Shown here in pieces: positions 52,608 to 62,142 of a DNA stretch of 64,000 bases. The stretch is from Streptomyces sp. S.PB5. Lineage in GTDB: Bacteria > Actinomycetota > Actinomycetes > Streptomycetales > Streptomycetaceae. The position numbers and the translations under genes were made by a program. The stretch lies in NCBI RefSeq assembly GCF_030403745.1, contig NZ_JAQMWP010000002.1, positions 744,001-808,000 of the forward strand. The letters run 5' to 3'. How positions within the stretch are numbered: the first letter of the stretch is position 1; each line of letters begins with the position of its first letter. Below the pieces are notes generated by a model. It was not told the origin of the DNA. It saw only the letters and a program-made list of their open reading frames with translations, and did not search any database.

Positions 52608-55565
52608 TCACGGTGCACGGAGCCGCTTGCCGGCCCCTTGCCCGTGGCTTGCCGGACGCTGCGTGCGAGCGGCAAGCGTGCGCAGGCCCCGTTCGACGGC
52701 CCCCACGCGGCCGTCCGTACGCCCTTCCGCGCGGTGCGCCGCCAACCGCTCGGGCCCGAGTCCGTCCGCGATGCGCGCCCACATACCGGCGTGCAGGTCG
52801 CGGTCGGTACCGAACACCGTGGGCGCGAGCCGGTCGCTGTCGGCGGCGGTGAACAGGGCGGCCGCGGTGCCGAGTTCATCGAGCGCGACCAGCAGCTCGG
52901 CGGTGAGCCGCAGCACCATCCACACCTGCGGCCACATCCCGAGCCTCCGCAGACCGCCGAGGAGGACGTGACACGCGACGACGGCCTCCTCGTGCCGCCC
53001 CAGCCGGACGAGGAGGGCGGCCCGTCCGATCGCGGCGATCTCCCGGACGACCACGTTGCCCTGCGCCTCGCTCTGCCGGTGCGCCCTCGCGAAGAGGTCC
53101 AGCGCGAGAGCAGGGTCGCGGCGCGCCGCCAGTTCGCCGCGCGTATAGGTCACGAACCCGTCGACCCGGCTCAGCTCGGTCAGCGGCACCTCCTCCCGCG
53201 CCAGCCACCGCTCGGCCGCCACGTGGTCCCCGGCGAACTCCCGGACCAGCGCCGCACAGCACACCGCCGACCCCTGGCCCCAGCCGGGCGCCGCCGGATC
53301 GTGCAGCAGCGCGTCGGCGTCCTCCTCGACACCGGTGACATCACCCTGGTACATCCGGTTGGTCAGCCGGTAGAAGCGCCCCATCCACCGGTACTGGTGC
53401 CGCTCCGGCAATGCCTCGACCGCCGCCCCCAACAGCCGGTCGGCGGCCCGTCCGTCGCCCGTCAACCAGGCGGCGACCCCCACGGCCAGGGCCAGTTCGG
53501 CCTCCGTGTCGTCGGCGAGCGGCAGGGCGGGGTCGAGCCCGCGCAGCAGAGCCAGCAGCGGCAGATCGGGATCGTCGGCGAGCACCATGACCGTCATCAG
53601 CGCCAGCCGGGCGGCCTCCTCCCGACGCGCGGACCCCGCCAGCCAGCCCAGCGTCTCCAGCGTGTTGGCCCGCTCCTGCCGGAACAGCACCGCCGCCTCG
53701 GGCGACCGGTCCCGCCGCAGCCGGTGCACCCGCCTGGCGTGCTCCAGCATCCACCGGGCATGCGCGGCACGTGCGTCCTCGGACCCGTCGAGATGGGCGG
53801 CACAGGTGTGCCGTACGGTCTCCAGCAGTCGGTAGCGCGGCGGCTCGGCGGTGAGATCGCAGGCCACCAGGGAGGCGTCGACCAGCTCGGCGAGCAGCGC
53901 CGCCGGACGGCCCGCGCCCGCCGGGGCCAGGTGGTCGACCGCGTCGGCACCGAAACCGCCCCGGCACACCGAGAGCCGGTCGAGCAGGTCCCGGGCGTCC
54001 GGGTCGAGCAGCCGCCGCGACCACTCGACGGTCGCGGTGACGGCCGTGGCCCGGTCCCCGCCGCGCACCGGCTCCAGTACGTCGAGCCCCGCCGACAGGC
54101 GCTCCCGCAGTTGCGGCAGCCCGAACACGGCCTCCCGTCGGGCCGCCAGTTCCAGGGCCAGCGGCAGCCCGTCGAGCATCCGGCACACCTCCCGCACGGC
54201 CGCCGAGGGCCTGAAGCCGTCCCGCAGCAGCGCCGCCCGGTCGCAGAACAGCTCCACCTGCTCCTCCTCCACGGGCGGCCCGAGCCGTACGACCCGCTCC
54301 CCGGGCACGTCGAGCCGCCGCCGCGAGGTGGCGAGCACCCGCAGCCCGGGACAGCGCACCGACCACTCGCGCACGAGGTCCCGGACCGCGCCGGTCAGGT
54401 GCTCGCAGTTGTCCAGCACGAGCAGCACGGCCGCGCGCCCCAGTCGATCGGCGACGGCGGTGACCTCGCCCTCGGGCGCGGACCGCAGCCCCAGCGCGGC
54501 GACCACGGCACCGGCGACCCCCGACGGCTCGGAGATCTCGGCGAGCTCGACGACGTGCACCGGGCCGGAAGCGGGGCCCGGCTCGTCCAGCAGCTCCAGC
54601 ACGAGCCGTGTCTTACCGACCCCACCCGGCCCCACGACGGTCACGACCCGGTGATCCCGCAGAGCCTCCCGCACCTGGGCGAGCTCGGCCTTCCGGCCGA
54701 TGAAGCGGTCGGCGGGGGAGAGCGCTCGGGGCCGGGCCACGGGTCCCCGGGACGGCGGCGGATCGTGAGGGCCGGTCCCGGCCGCCGTACGCGGCACCCG
54801 CAGTCCGGGATCGTCGGCCAGCAGGCGCCGGTGCAGCTCGGCCACCGCGGGCCCCGGATCGAGCCCGTACTCCTCGGCCAGCCGTAGCCGGAACGCCTCC
54901 ACCACGGCCAGCGCCTCCGCCGTGCGTCCTGTCTGGTGGCGGGCCCGGGCCAGCAGGAGGTGGAGGCGTTCGCGCAGCGGATCCAGGGCCGCGGCCGCCT
55001 CCAGATCGGGCAGGGCGTCGGCCGCCTCCCCGGAGAGCAGACGCAGCTCGAACCACTCCTCGCACAGCTGGCGGTGCCATTCGGTGAGCCGGGCCCGGTC
55101 AGGGGTGAACGCCGTCCGGTCGGCGAGGTCGGCGAGCGGGGCGCCGCGCCACACGGTCAGTGCCTCGCCGAGCAGCCGAGCGGCATGGGCGGGGCCCGAC
55201 GCCGTCCGTGCCTCGGTCACCCGGCGCTCCACCAGACCGGTGTCGACCGCGTCCGGCGGCAGCAGCAGCCGGTATCCCGCCGCCTCGCGGGCGATCGGGG
55301 CGCCGTCCCCCATCGCCTTGCGCAGCCGGGACACATAACTGTGCAGGTTCCCCACCGCGCCCCGAGGCGGTTCCTCGTCCCACAGCGCGTCGATCAGCTC
55401 GGACACGGGCACGACCCGGCCGGGCCGCAGCGCGAGCACGGCCAGCACGATCCGCTGGGGCACGCTCGACAGCGGCCGCGGCCCGCCCCCGACGCACAGC
55501 CGGACCGGACCCAGCAGACCGACCTCGACACCGTCCGAACCGTCCGCAGGTCCCACGCCCGCCAT
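52608..55565 (-). CDS. AfsR/SARP-like regulator with NB-ARC and TPR-like regions
   Basis: A 985-residue signal-integrating regulator. Winged-helix DNA-binding domain at about 15-100 (VPQRIVLAVLALRPGRVVPVSELIDALWDEEPPRGAVGNLHSYVSRLRKA in outline), BTAD domain at about 105-250, NB-ARC ATPase with P-loop VGPGGVGKTRLVLE near residue 310, and a helical TPR-like tail (600-985). These proteins activate antibiotic or secondary-metabolic genes. No biosynthetic cluster is adjacent except the methyltransferase. Stop lies 5 bp before that gene. Confidence 0.9.
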   Translation of the reverse strand: MAGVGPADGSDGVEVGLLGPVRLCVGGGPRPLSSVPQRIVLAVLALRPGRVVPVSELIDALWDEEPPRGAVGNLHSYVSRLRKAMGDGAPIAREAAGYRLLLPPDAVDTGLVERRVTEARTASGPAHAARLLGEALTVWRGAPLADLADRTAFTPDRARLTEWHRQLCEEWFELRLLSGEAADALPDLEAAAALDPLRERLHLLLARARHQTGRTAEALAVVEAFRLRLAEEYGLDPGPAVAELHRRLLADDPGLRVPRTAAGTGPHDPPPSRGPVARPRALSPADRFIGRKAELAQVREALRDHRVVTVVGPGGVGKTRLVLELLDEPGPASGPVHVVELAEISEPSGVAGAVVAALGLRSAPEGEVTAVADRLGRAAVLLVLDNCEHLTGAVRDLVREWSVRCPGLRVLATSRRRLDVPGERVVRLGPPVEEEQVELFCDRAALLRDGFRPSAAVREVCRMLDGLPLALELAARREAVFGLPQLRERLSAGLDVLEPVRGGDRATAVTATVEWSRRLLDPDARDLLDRLSVCRGGFGADAVDHLAPAGAGRPAALLAELVDASLVACDLTAEPPRYRLLETVRHTCAAHLDGSEDARAAHARWMLEHARRVHRLRRDRSPEAAVLFRQERANTLETLGWLAGSARREEAARLALMTVMVLADDPDLPLLALLRGLDPALPLADDTEAELALAVGVAAWLTGDGRAADRLLGAAVEALPERHQYRWMGRFYRLTNRMYQGDVTGVEEDADALLHDPAAPGWGQGSAVCCAALVREFAGDHVAAERWLAREEVPLTELSRVDGFVTYTRGELAARRDPALALDLFARAHRQSEAQGNVVVREIAAIGRAALLVRLGRHEEAVVACHVLLGGLRRLGMWPQVWMVLRLTAELLVALDELGTAAALFTAADSDRLAPTVFGTDRDLHAGMWARIADGLGPERLAAHRAEGRTDGRVGAVERGLRTLAARTQRPASHGQGAGKRLRAP

Positions 55566-55592
55566 TGTGGCCGAGCACCCGGCACACGCGGA

Positions 55593-55620
55593 GGGCCCGA
55601 ACCGAAATCGGTTCGGGCCC
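55593..55620 (-). terminator. Perfect 12-bp-stem terminator after pssA
   Basis: GGGCCCGAACCG (55593-55604) pairs exactly with CGGTTCGGGCCC (55609-55620) around a 4-base loop. It lies 25 bp beyond the pssA stop codon and 27 bp upstream of the AfsR-like start, both on the minus strand. It should end the psd-pssA transcript and insulate the regulator gene. No long T-run follows. Confidence 0.85.
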
Positions 55621-55644
55621 TGTGCGAAGGCTTCTTCCAGGCGC

Positions 55645-56499
55645 CTACGGCAACTGCGCCGCCCGTGCCTCGCGCCGGTTGCCCCGGAAGTTGTTCACCC
55701 GGCGGGCCGTGGCGAACAGCGGGATGACCGCGCCCATGACCAGCTGCAGCGCGCAGCCCGTCTGCAGGAGCAGCTGTCCGCCCGGGGCGTCGAACGCCCA
55801 GGCCGCCAGCAGACCCATGGCCGACACGATCCAGCCGAGCATCGCCACCGCGAGGATGCCCCGCGGCTTCGGGTACTCGACCCGGCTCACCATCAGCCAC
55901 GCCGTCCCCAGGATCGCCATCAGCGTCGCCTCGAAGGGCAGCTCCAGGAGCACGATCGAGACCACGGTGAGCGCCCCGAAGGGGGACGGCATGCCCTGGA
56001 AGGTGCCGTCCTTCACCGTCACGCAGGAGAACCGCGCGAGTCTGAGCACCACCGCCAGGAGCACCACGATCGCCCCCACCGCCGCCACCCGCTGGGAGGC
56101 GTCGGCGGCGACCATGCCGTAGACGAGGACGAAGTACGCCGGTGCCAGGCCGAAGCTGACCAGGTCGGAGAGGTTGTCCAGCTCCGCGCCCATCGGCGAG
56201 GACCGCAGCTTGCGCGCCACCAGGCCGTCGAACAGGTCGAAGACCGCCGCGCAGAGCATCAGGATGACCGCGGTGGCCGCGCTGTTGCGGGCCATGCCGG
56301 ATTCCTGGGTGTCCGTGAGGTGCGGGATCAGGATGCCGGTGGTGGTGAAGTACACCGCCATGAAGCCGCACGTCGCGTTGCCGAGGGTGAGGGTGTCCGC
56401 TATCGAGAGGCGGAGAGAAAGAGGCATCTCCTCCTCGTCGTCGGCCTCATCGGCCTCGGGCACCCAGCCCGCCTGTGTCTCAGGATCAATCACGGTCAA
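55645..56499 (-). CDS. pssA: CDP-diacylglycerol-serine O-phosphatidyltransferase
   Basis: A 284-residue membrane enzyme making phosphatidylserine. The CDP-alcohol motif D-x2-DG-x2-AR-x8-G-x3-D-x3-D is complete (FDLFDGLVARK, PMGAELDNLSD). About seven hydrophobic segments follow an acidic N-terminus. It overlaps the psd gene by 14 bp. Product feeds the decarboxylase for phosphatidylethanolamine synthesis. Confidence 0.95.
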   Translation of the reverse strand: MTVIDPETQAGWVPEADEADDEEEMPLSLRLSIADTLTLGNATCGFMAVYFTTTGILIPHLTDTQESGMARNSAATAVILMLCAAVFDLFDGLVARKLRSSPMGAELDNLSDLVSFGLAPAYFVLVYGMVAADASQRVAAVGAIVVLLAVVLRLARFSCVTVKDGTFQGMPSPFGALTVVSIVLLELPFEATLMAILGTAWLMVSRVEYPKPRGILAVAMLGWIVSAMGLLAAWAFDAPGGQLLLQTGCALQLVMGAVIPLFATARRVNNFRGNRREARAAQLP

Positions 56500-57145
56500 T
56501 GCGAGTCACCCCAGCCACGGTCTTCTGACCGACCTCGACCGCGACGTCCACGCCCTCGGGGAGGTAGATGTCGACGCGCGAACCGAAGCGGATCAGACCG
56601 ATGCGGTCGCCCTGCTCGACCTTCGTGCCCTGCGGGATGTAGGGGACGATGCGGCGGGCCACCGCGCCGGCGATCTGGATCATCTCGATGTCACCGAGTT
56701 CGGTGTCGAAGTGCCAGACTACGCGCTCGTTGTTCTCGCTCTCCTTGTTGAACGCCGGAACGAACCCGCCGGGGATGTGCTCGACCGACGTCACCGTGCC
56801 GGAGAGCGGCGCGCGGTTGACGTGGACGTTGAGCGGGCTCATGAAGATCGCGACGCGGGTGCGTCCGTCCTTCCACGGCATGATGCTCTGCACCACACCG
56901 TCGGCGGGCGAGATGACCCGGCCCGAGGCGATCTCGCGCTCGGGGTCGCGGAAGAACCACAGCATGCCCGCCGCGAGTGCGGTGGCGGGCACGGCCACAG
57001 CCTTGGCGGCACCGGACTTGCGTGCGCGGACCAGGCTGAGGGCTGCGGTGGCGACAGTCGGGAGAAGCCACGGCGATGCTCCGCGCGCGAGGCGTACGCC
57101 GCCGGCCTGGCTGTCGCGTGGTGCAGAGGTTTGGCTGTGGGGCAT
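56486..57145 (-). CDS. psd: Phosphatidylserine decarboxylase
   Basis: A 219-residue proenzyme of the short (archaeal/actinobacterial) Psd type. It self-cleaves at the GS in FGSRVDIYLPEG, giving a pyruvoyl group on the small subunit. FFRDPER and PLNVHVNRAPLSG motifs are present. The ATG at 57145 (MPHSQTSAPRDSQAGG) has GAAGG upstream. It overlaps pssA, forming an operon. Membrane-associated. Confidence 0.95.
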   Translation of the reverse strand: MPHSQTSAPRDSQAGGVRLARGASPWLLPTVATAALSLVRARKSGAAKAVAVPATALAAGMLWFFRDPEREIASGRVISPADGVVQSIMPWKDGRTRVAIFMSPLNVHVNRAPLSGTVTSVEHIPGGFVPAFNKESENNERVVWHFDTELGDIEMIQIAGAVARRIVPYIPQGTKVEQGDRIGLIRFGSRVDIYLPEGVDVAVEVGQKTVAGVTRIDRD

Positions 57146-57315
57146 GGATGACCTTCGTAGCGGATGGCGCCGCGCTGCAACGGGGGACGGCGGCTTTCCC
57201 GGGATCGTACCGGTCGTAGGCCACAACTGGGCAAGCCAGGAAGCCGAGTCGGCGGCTGAAGAGTGTTGACGGGGTGTGATCTTCTTCTCCAAGAAAACAC
57301 CCCGTATCCGGACAA

Positions 57316-58530
57316 TCAGCCCTGGAATCGATACTCTTCGAGCAGCCTGCGACCGATGATCATTTTCTGGATCTCGGCGGTACCTTCACCGATCAGCAGC
57401 ATCGGAGCCTCACGGTAGAGGCGCTCGATCTCGTACTCCTTGGAGAAGCCGTAGCCGCCGTGGATCCGGAAGGCGTCTTCCACGACCTCCTTGCAGTACT
57501 CGGAGGCGAGGTACTTCGCCATCCCAGCCTCAAGGTCGTTTCGCTCCCCGGAGTCCTTTTTGCGTGCCGCGTTGACCATCATCGCATGAGCGGCCTCGAC
57601 CTTGGTAGCCATCTCGGCCAGCTTGAACTGGATCGCCTGGTGCTGAGCGATCGGTTTACCGAAAGTGTGACGCTGCTGGGCGTACCGGACACCGAGTTCG
57701 AAAGCACGCTGAGCGACACCGCAACCACGCGCCGCCACGTTGACGCGCCCGACCTCCACGCCGTCCATCATTTGGTAAAAACCTCGGCCGGTGACGCCGC
57801 CGAGCACACGGTTGGCCGGAATCCGCAGGTCATCCATGATCAGCTCGGTGGTGTCGACGCCCTTGTAGCCCATCTTGTCGATCTTCCCGGGGATGGTGAG
57901 GCCGGGGCGGACCTCTCCGAAGCCGAGCTCCTTCTCGACGAGGAAGGTCGTCATCGACTTGTGGGGCTTGGCGGCCGCCTCCTCGGGAGTGAGTCCTTCG
58001 TCACTTCGGACGAGAACGGCGACCAGACTTGACGTCCCGCCGTTCGTCAGCCACATCTTCTGGCCGTTCAGGACGTACTCCTCGCCGTCCTTCACCGCCT
58101 TCGACGTGATCGCCGACACATCGGAACCGAGCCCCGGCTCCGACATCGAGAACGCGCCCCGGATGTCGCCGGCCGCCATGCGCGGCAGGAAGTGGTCCTT
58201 CTGCTCCTGTGTGCCGTGCTGCTTGAGCATGTAGGCCACGATGAAGTGGGTGTTGATGATGCCGGACACCGACATCCACCCGCGGGCGATCTCCTCGACG
58301 CACAGCGCGTAGGTCAGGAGCGACTCGCCCAGACCGCCGTACTCCTCCGGGATCATCAGGCCGAACAGGCCCAACTCCTTGAGGCCGTCGACGATCTGCT
58401 GCGGGTACTCGTCGCGGTGCTCCAGCTCGGTGGCGACCGGGATGATCTCCTTGTCCACGAAGTCGCGGACGGTGGAGAGGATTTCCTGCTGGATGTCGGT
58501 CAGACCGGCGGTCTGGGCGAGACGGGCCAT
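57316..58530 (-). CDS. mcd: Acyl-CoA dehydrogenase, probable methylsuccinyl-CoA dehydrogenase
   Basis: A 404-residue flavoprotein. FAD-binding segments AFSMSEPGLGSDVSAI and IHGGYGFSKEYEIERLYREA are seen, and the catalytic Glu lies in GEGTAEIQ. Its place in the ccr-ecm-mcl-mch cluster makes oxidation of (2S)-methylsuccinyl-CoA to mesaconyl-CoA the likely reaction. Known Mcd enzymes often have a longer N-terminal part; this shorter one is usual length for the family at large. It lies three bases after the mch gene stop. Confidence 0.87.
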   Translation of the reverse strand: MARLAQTAGLTDIQQEILSTVRDFVDKEIIPVATELEHRDEYPQQIVDGLKELGLFGLMIPEEYGGLGESLLTYALCVEEIARGWMSVSGIINTHFIVAYMLKQHGTQEQKDHFLPRMAAGDIRGAFSMSEPGLGSDVSAITSKAVKDGEEYVLNGQKMWLTNGGTSSLVAVLVRSDEGLTPEEAAAKPHKSMTTFLVEKELGFGEVRPGLTIPGKIDKMGYKGVDTTELIMDDLRIPANRVLGGVTGRGFYQMMDGVEVGRVNVAARGCGVAQRAFELGVRYAQQRHTFGKPIAQHQAIQFKLAEMATKVEAAHAMMVNAARKKDSGERNDLEAGMAKYLASEYCKEVVEDAFRIHGGYGFSKEYEIERLYREAPMLLIGEGTAEIQKMIIGRRLLEEYRFQG

Positions 58531-58533
58531 GGC

Positions 58534-59061
58534 CTACTTCTCCGTGTTCTTGTCCGCAGGTGCGGTGAGTTCCGGGCGGCCGGGCTGCTCGCCGCCGCGC
58601 TCCTTGATGTAGGTCTCGGTGGGCACCATGACCTTGCGGCGGAACACGCAGACCAGCGTGCCGTCCTGCTTGTAGCCCTTGGTCTCGACGTAGACGATCC
58701 CGCGGTCGTTCTTCGACTTCGACGGCGTCTTGTCGAGGACGGTCGTCTCGCCGTAGATCGTGTCGCCGTGGAAGGTCGGCGCCACGTGCCGCAGCGACTC
58801 GATCTCCAGGTTGGCGATCGCCTTGCCGGAGACGTCCGGCACGGACATGCCCAGCAGCAGCGAGTAGATGTAGTTCCCCACGACGACGTTCTTGCCGAAG
58901 TCCGTCGTGTTCTCCGCATAGTTGGCGTCCATGTGGAGCGGGTGGTGGTTCATGGTGAGGAGACAGAAGAGGTGGTCGTCGTACTCCGTGACCGTCTTCC
59001 CGGGCCAGTGCTTGTAGACCGCGCCGACCTCGAACTCCTCGTAGGTGCGTCCGAACTGCAT
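58534..59061 (-). CDS. mch: MaoC-type mesaconyl-CoA hydratase
   Basis: A 175-residue hotdog-fold hydratase with the MaoC/R-hydratase pattern TVTEYDDHLFCLLTMNHHPLHMDANYA, where Asp/His act in hydration. The context gives mesaconyl-CoA to beta-methylmalyl-CoA. The ATG at 59061 follows the mcl stop by 5 bp. Typical mesaconyl-CoA hydratases have two hotdog repeats of about 340 residues; this is a single-domain form, so it would work as a dimer. Confidence 0.82.
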   Translation of the reverse strand: MQFGRTYEEFEVGAVYKHWPGKTVTEYDDHLFCLLTMNHHPLHMDANYAENTTDFGKNVVVGNYIYSLLLGMSVPDVSGKAIANLEIESLRHVAPTFHGDTIYGETTVLDKTPSKSKNDRGIVYVETKGYKQDGTLVCVFRRKVMVPTETYIKERGGEQPGRPELTAPADKNTEK

Positions 59062-59066
59062 CGCGC

Positions 59067-60080
59067 TCAGGCCTCCGGGATCTCGAACTTGGAGGTGCGC
59101 TGCATGCCGGCCGCGCGCCCCTTGCCGGAGATGACCAGCGCCATCTTGCGGGAGGCCTCGTCGATCATCTCGTCGCCGAGCATCGCGGAGCCCTTCTTGC
59201 CGCCCGCCTCGGACGTGTAGTAGTCGTACGCGTCCAGGATCAGCTCGGCGTGGTCGTAGTCCTCCTGCGAGGGCGAGAAGATCTCGTTGGACGCCTCGAC
59301 CTGACCCGGGTGCAGCACCCACTTGCCGTCGAAACCGAGCGCGGCGGACCGCTGCGCGACCTCGCGGTAGCCGTCGATGTTGCGGATCTGGAGGTAGGGG
59401 CCGTCGATCGCCTGGAGGTCGTTGGCGCGGGCGGCCATCAGGATCTTCATCAGGATGTAGTGGTAGGCGTCCGCCGGGTAGCCGGGCGGCTGCTCACCGA
59501 CGACCAGCGACTTCATGTTGATCGACGCCATGAAGTCGGCCGGGCCGAAGATGATCGTCTCGACGCGCTGGGAGGCCGTCGCGATCTCGTTGACGTTGTT
59601 CAGGCCCTGCGCGTTCTCGATCTGCGCCTCGATGCCGATCTTGCCGACCTCGAAGCCCATCGTCTTCTCGATCTGGGTCAGGAGAAGGTCGAGCGCGACG
59701 ACCTGCTGGGCCGTCTGCACTTTCGGCAGCATGATGCAGTCGAGGTTCTGCCCGGCCCCCTCGACGACGGTCACGACATCGCGGTACGTCCACTCGGTCG
59801 TCCAGTCGTTGACGCGCACGACCCGCGTCTTGCCCGTCCAGTCACCCTCGTTGAGGAACTTGACGATCGTGTGCCGCGCCCCGGGCTTGGCGAGCGGGGC
59901 GCACGCGTCCTCCAGGTCCAGGAAGACCTGGTCCGCCGGGAGGCCCTGCGCCTTCTCCAGGAAGCGGGGGTTGCTTCCCGGCACCGCGAGACACGAGCGG
60001 CGGGGACGCAGACGATTAAAAGGGTGCGCGGCGGAGCCGCTCGTTGGAAGGGCGGCGGTGGGAGACGGGTGGGCGGTCAT
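59067..60080 (-). CDS. mcl: CitE-like L-malyl-CoA/beta-methylmalyl-CoA lyase
   Basis: A 337-residue HpcH/HpaI-type lyase. It has RRSCLAVPGSNPRFLEKA, the FLDLEDACAP metal site, CIMLPKV, IEAQIENAQGL and IFGPADFMASI as core motifs. In the pathway it cleaves beta-methylmalyl-CoA to propionyl-CoA and glyoxylate. Starts in the overlap with ecm (ATGA at 60077-60080). Confidence 0.9.
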   Translation of the reverse strand: MTAHPSPTAALPTSGSAAHPFNRLRPRRSCLAVPGSNPRFLEKAQGLPADQVFLDLEDACAPLAKPGARHTIVKFLNEGDWTGKTRVVRVNDWTTEWTYRDVVTVVEGAGQNLDCIMLPKVQTAQQVVALDLLLTQIEKTMGFEVGKIGIEAQIENAQGLNNVNEIATASQRVETIIFGPADFMASINMKSLVVGEQPPGYPADAYHYILMKILMAARANDLQAIDGPYLQIRNIDGYREVAQRSAALGFDGKWVLHPGQVEASNEIFSPSQEDYDHAELILDAYDYYTSEAGGKKGSAMLGDEMIDEASRKMALVISGKGRAAGMQRTSKFEIPEA

Positions 60081-62125
60081 ACGGGGACCTCCAGGGGGTC
60101 GAGCTTGTTCGCTTTCCGGATCTCGTCGACGATGCGGCCGATGATGCCGGTGATGTCGAAGTCCTTCGGGGTGAAGACGGCGGCCACTCCGGCTGCCCGG
60201 AGCTGCTCGGCGTCACCATTGGGGATGATGCCACCGGCGATCACGGGTATATCTGTGGCACCGGCCACACGCAGTCGTTCCAGGACATCCGGCACCAGCT
60301 GGGCGTGCGAGCCGGACAGGATCGACAGACCGACCGCGTGCACGTCCTCGGCGAGGGCCGCGTCCACGATCTGCTCCGGGGTGAGCCGGATGCCCTGGTA
60401 GACCACCTCGAAGCCGGCATCGCGCGCGCGTACGGCGATCTGCTCGGCCCCGTTGGAGTGCCCGTCCAGGCCCGGCTTGCCGACCAGGAACCGCAGCTTG
60501 CCGACGCCGAGGTCCTTGGCCGTCAGGTCGACCTTGCGGCGGACGTCGGCCATGGCCGAGCCCTCCTCCGCCGGCACCGCCACCGGCGCCGACGAGACCC
60601 CGGTCGGCGCCCGGAACTCGCCGAAGACCTCGCGCAGCGCCCCGGCCCACTCGCCGGTCGTGACACCGGCGCGGGCGCACTCCAGGGTGGCCTCCATGAG
60701 GTTGCCGGTGCCCTGAGCGGCCTCCTTCAGCTTCTCCAGCGCCTTGCAGGGGCGCGGGTGGTTGAAGGGCGGCTGGTAGCGGGTGTCCCGCCAGTGCTGG
60801 AGCCCCGCGATCACACGGGCCTCCACGGCCGGGTCCACGGTCTGGATCGCGGTGTCCAGGTCGGCCGTCAGCGGGTTCGGCTCGGTCGTCTCGAAGATGT
60901 TGACGCCGACGATCTTCTCCTGGCCGGACTCGATCCGGGCCCGGCGCTCGGCGTGCGAGGAGACCAGCTGGGACTTCAGATAGCCGGACTCGACGGCGGC
61001 CATCGCGCCGCCCATCTCCTGGATCCGGTCGATCTCGGCGAAGGACTCCTCGACGAGCTGGGCGACCTTCGCCTCGACGACGTGCGAGCCCTCGAAGATG
61101 TCCTCGTACTCCAGCAGATCGCTCTCATGGGCGAGGACCTGCTGGATGCGCAGCGACCACTGCTGGTCCCAGGGCCGGGGCAGACCGAGGGCCTCGTTCC
61201 AGGCGGGCAGCTGCACGGCACGCGCGCGTGCGTCCTTCGACAGCGTCACGGCCAGCATCTCGAGCACGATCCGCTGGACGTTGTTCTCCGGCTGCGCCTC
61301 GGTCAGACCGAGGGAGTTGACCTGGACGCCGTACCGGAAGCGGCGCTGCTTGGGGTTCTCGATGCCGTACCGCTCGCGTGTGATCCTGTCCCAGATGCGG
61401 CCGAAGGCGCGCATCTTGCACATCTCCTCGATGAAGCGGACGCCCGCGTTCACGAAGAAGGAGATCCGGGCGACGACATCGCCCTTGCGGTCCTCGGGGA
61501 TCTGGCCGGACGCGAACACCGCGTCCAGCACGGCGATCGCGGTCGACATCGCGTACGCGATCTCCTGGACCGGTGTGGCGCCCGCCTCCTGCAGGTGGTA
61601 GCTGCAGATGTTGATCGGGTTCCACTTGGGGATGTTGTTGACCGTGTAGCAGATCATGTCCGTCGTCAGACGGAGCGAGGGTCCCGGCGGGAACACGTGC
61701 GTGCCCCTCGACAGGTACTCCTTCACGATGTCGTTCTGGGTCGTGCCCTGGAGCCTGGTGATGTCCGCGCCCTGCTCCTCGGCGACGACCTGGTAGAGCG
61801 CCAGCAGCCACATGGCGGTGGCGTTGATCGTCATCGAGGTGTTCATCTGCTCCAGGGGGATGTCCTGGAACAGCCGGCGCATGTCACCGAGGTGCGCGAT
61901 CGGCACACCGACCCGGCCGACCTCGCCGCGGGCGAGGATGTGGTCGGAGTCGTAGCCGGTCTGGGTCGGCAGGTCGAAGGCGACCGACAGACCCGTCTGC
62001 CCCTTGGCGAGGTTGCGCCGGTACAGCTCGTTGGACGCCTCGGCCGTGGAGTGGCCGGCGTACGTGCGCATGAGCCACGGCCGGTCCTTCTCCCTTGCCC
62101 CGTCGGCGTTCTGACGCTCAGTCAT
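60077..62125 (-). CDS. ecm: Ethylmalonyl-CoA mutase (B12-dependent)
   Basis: A 682-residue coenzyme B12 mutase. The catalytic TIM barrel starts RPWLMRTYAGHSTAEASNELYRRNL and includes LSVAFDLPTQTGYDSDH. The C-terminal cobalamin domain has DxHxxG as GLDGHSNGAEQ. It converts ethylmalonyl-CoA to methylsuccinyl-CoA. Often named meaA in Streptomyces. It is 17 bp after the ccr stop. Confidence 0.92.
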   Translation of the reverse strand: MTERQNADGAREKDRPWLMRTYAGHSTAEASNELYRRNLAKGQTGLSVAFDLPTQTGYDSDHILARGEVGRVGVPIAHLGDMRRLFQDIPLEQMNTSMTINATAMWLLALYQVVAEEQGADITRLQGTTQNDIVKEYLSRGTHVFPPGPSLRLTTDMICYTVNNIPKWNPINICSYHLQEAGATPVQEIAYAMSTAIAVLDAVFASGQIPEDRKGDVVARISFFVNAGVRFIEEMCKMRAFGRIWDRITRERYGIENPKQRRFRYGVQVNSLGLTEAQPENNVQRIVLEMLAVTLSKDARARAVQLPAWNEALGLPRPWDQQWSLRIQQVLAHESDLLEYEDIFEGSHVVEAKVAQLVEESFAEIDRIQEMGGAMAAVESGYLKSQLVSSHAERRARIESGQEKIVGVNIFETTEPNPLTADLDTAIQTVDPAVEARVIAGLQHWRDTRYQPPFNHPRPCKALEKLKEAAQGTGNLMEATLECARAGVTTGEWAGALREVFGEFRAPTGVSSAPVAVPAEEGSAMADVRRKVDLTAKDLGVGKLRFLVGKPGLDGHSNGAEQIAVRARDAGFEVVYQGIRLTPEQIVDAALAEDVHAVGLSILSGSHAQLVPDVLERLRVAGATDIPVIAGGIIPNGDAEQLRAAGVAAVFTPKDFDITGIIGRIVDEIRKANKLDPLEVPV

Positions 62126-62142
62126 CTATGACCCCGGGTGTC

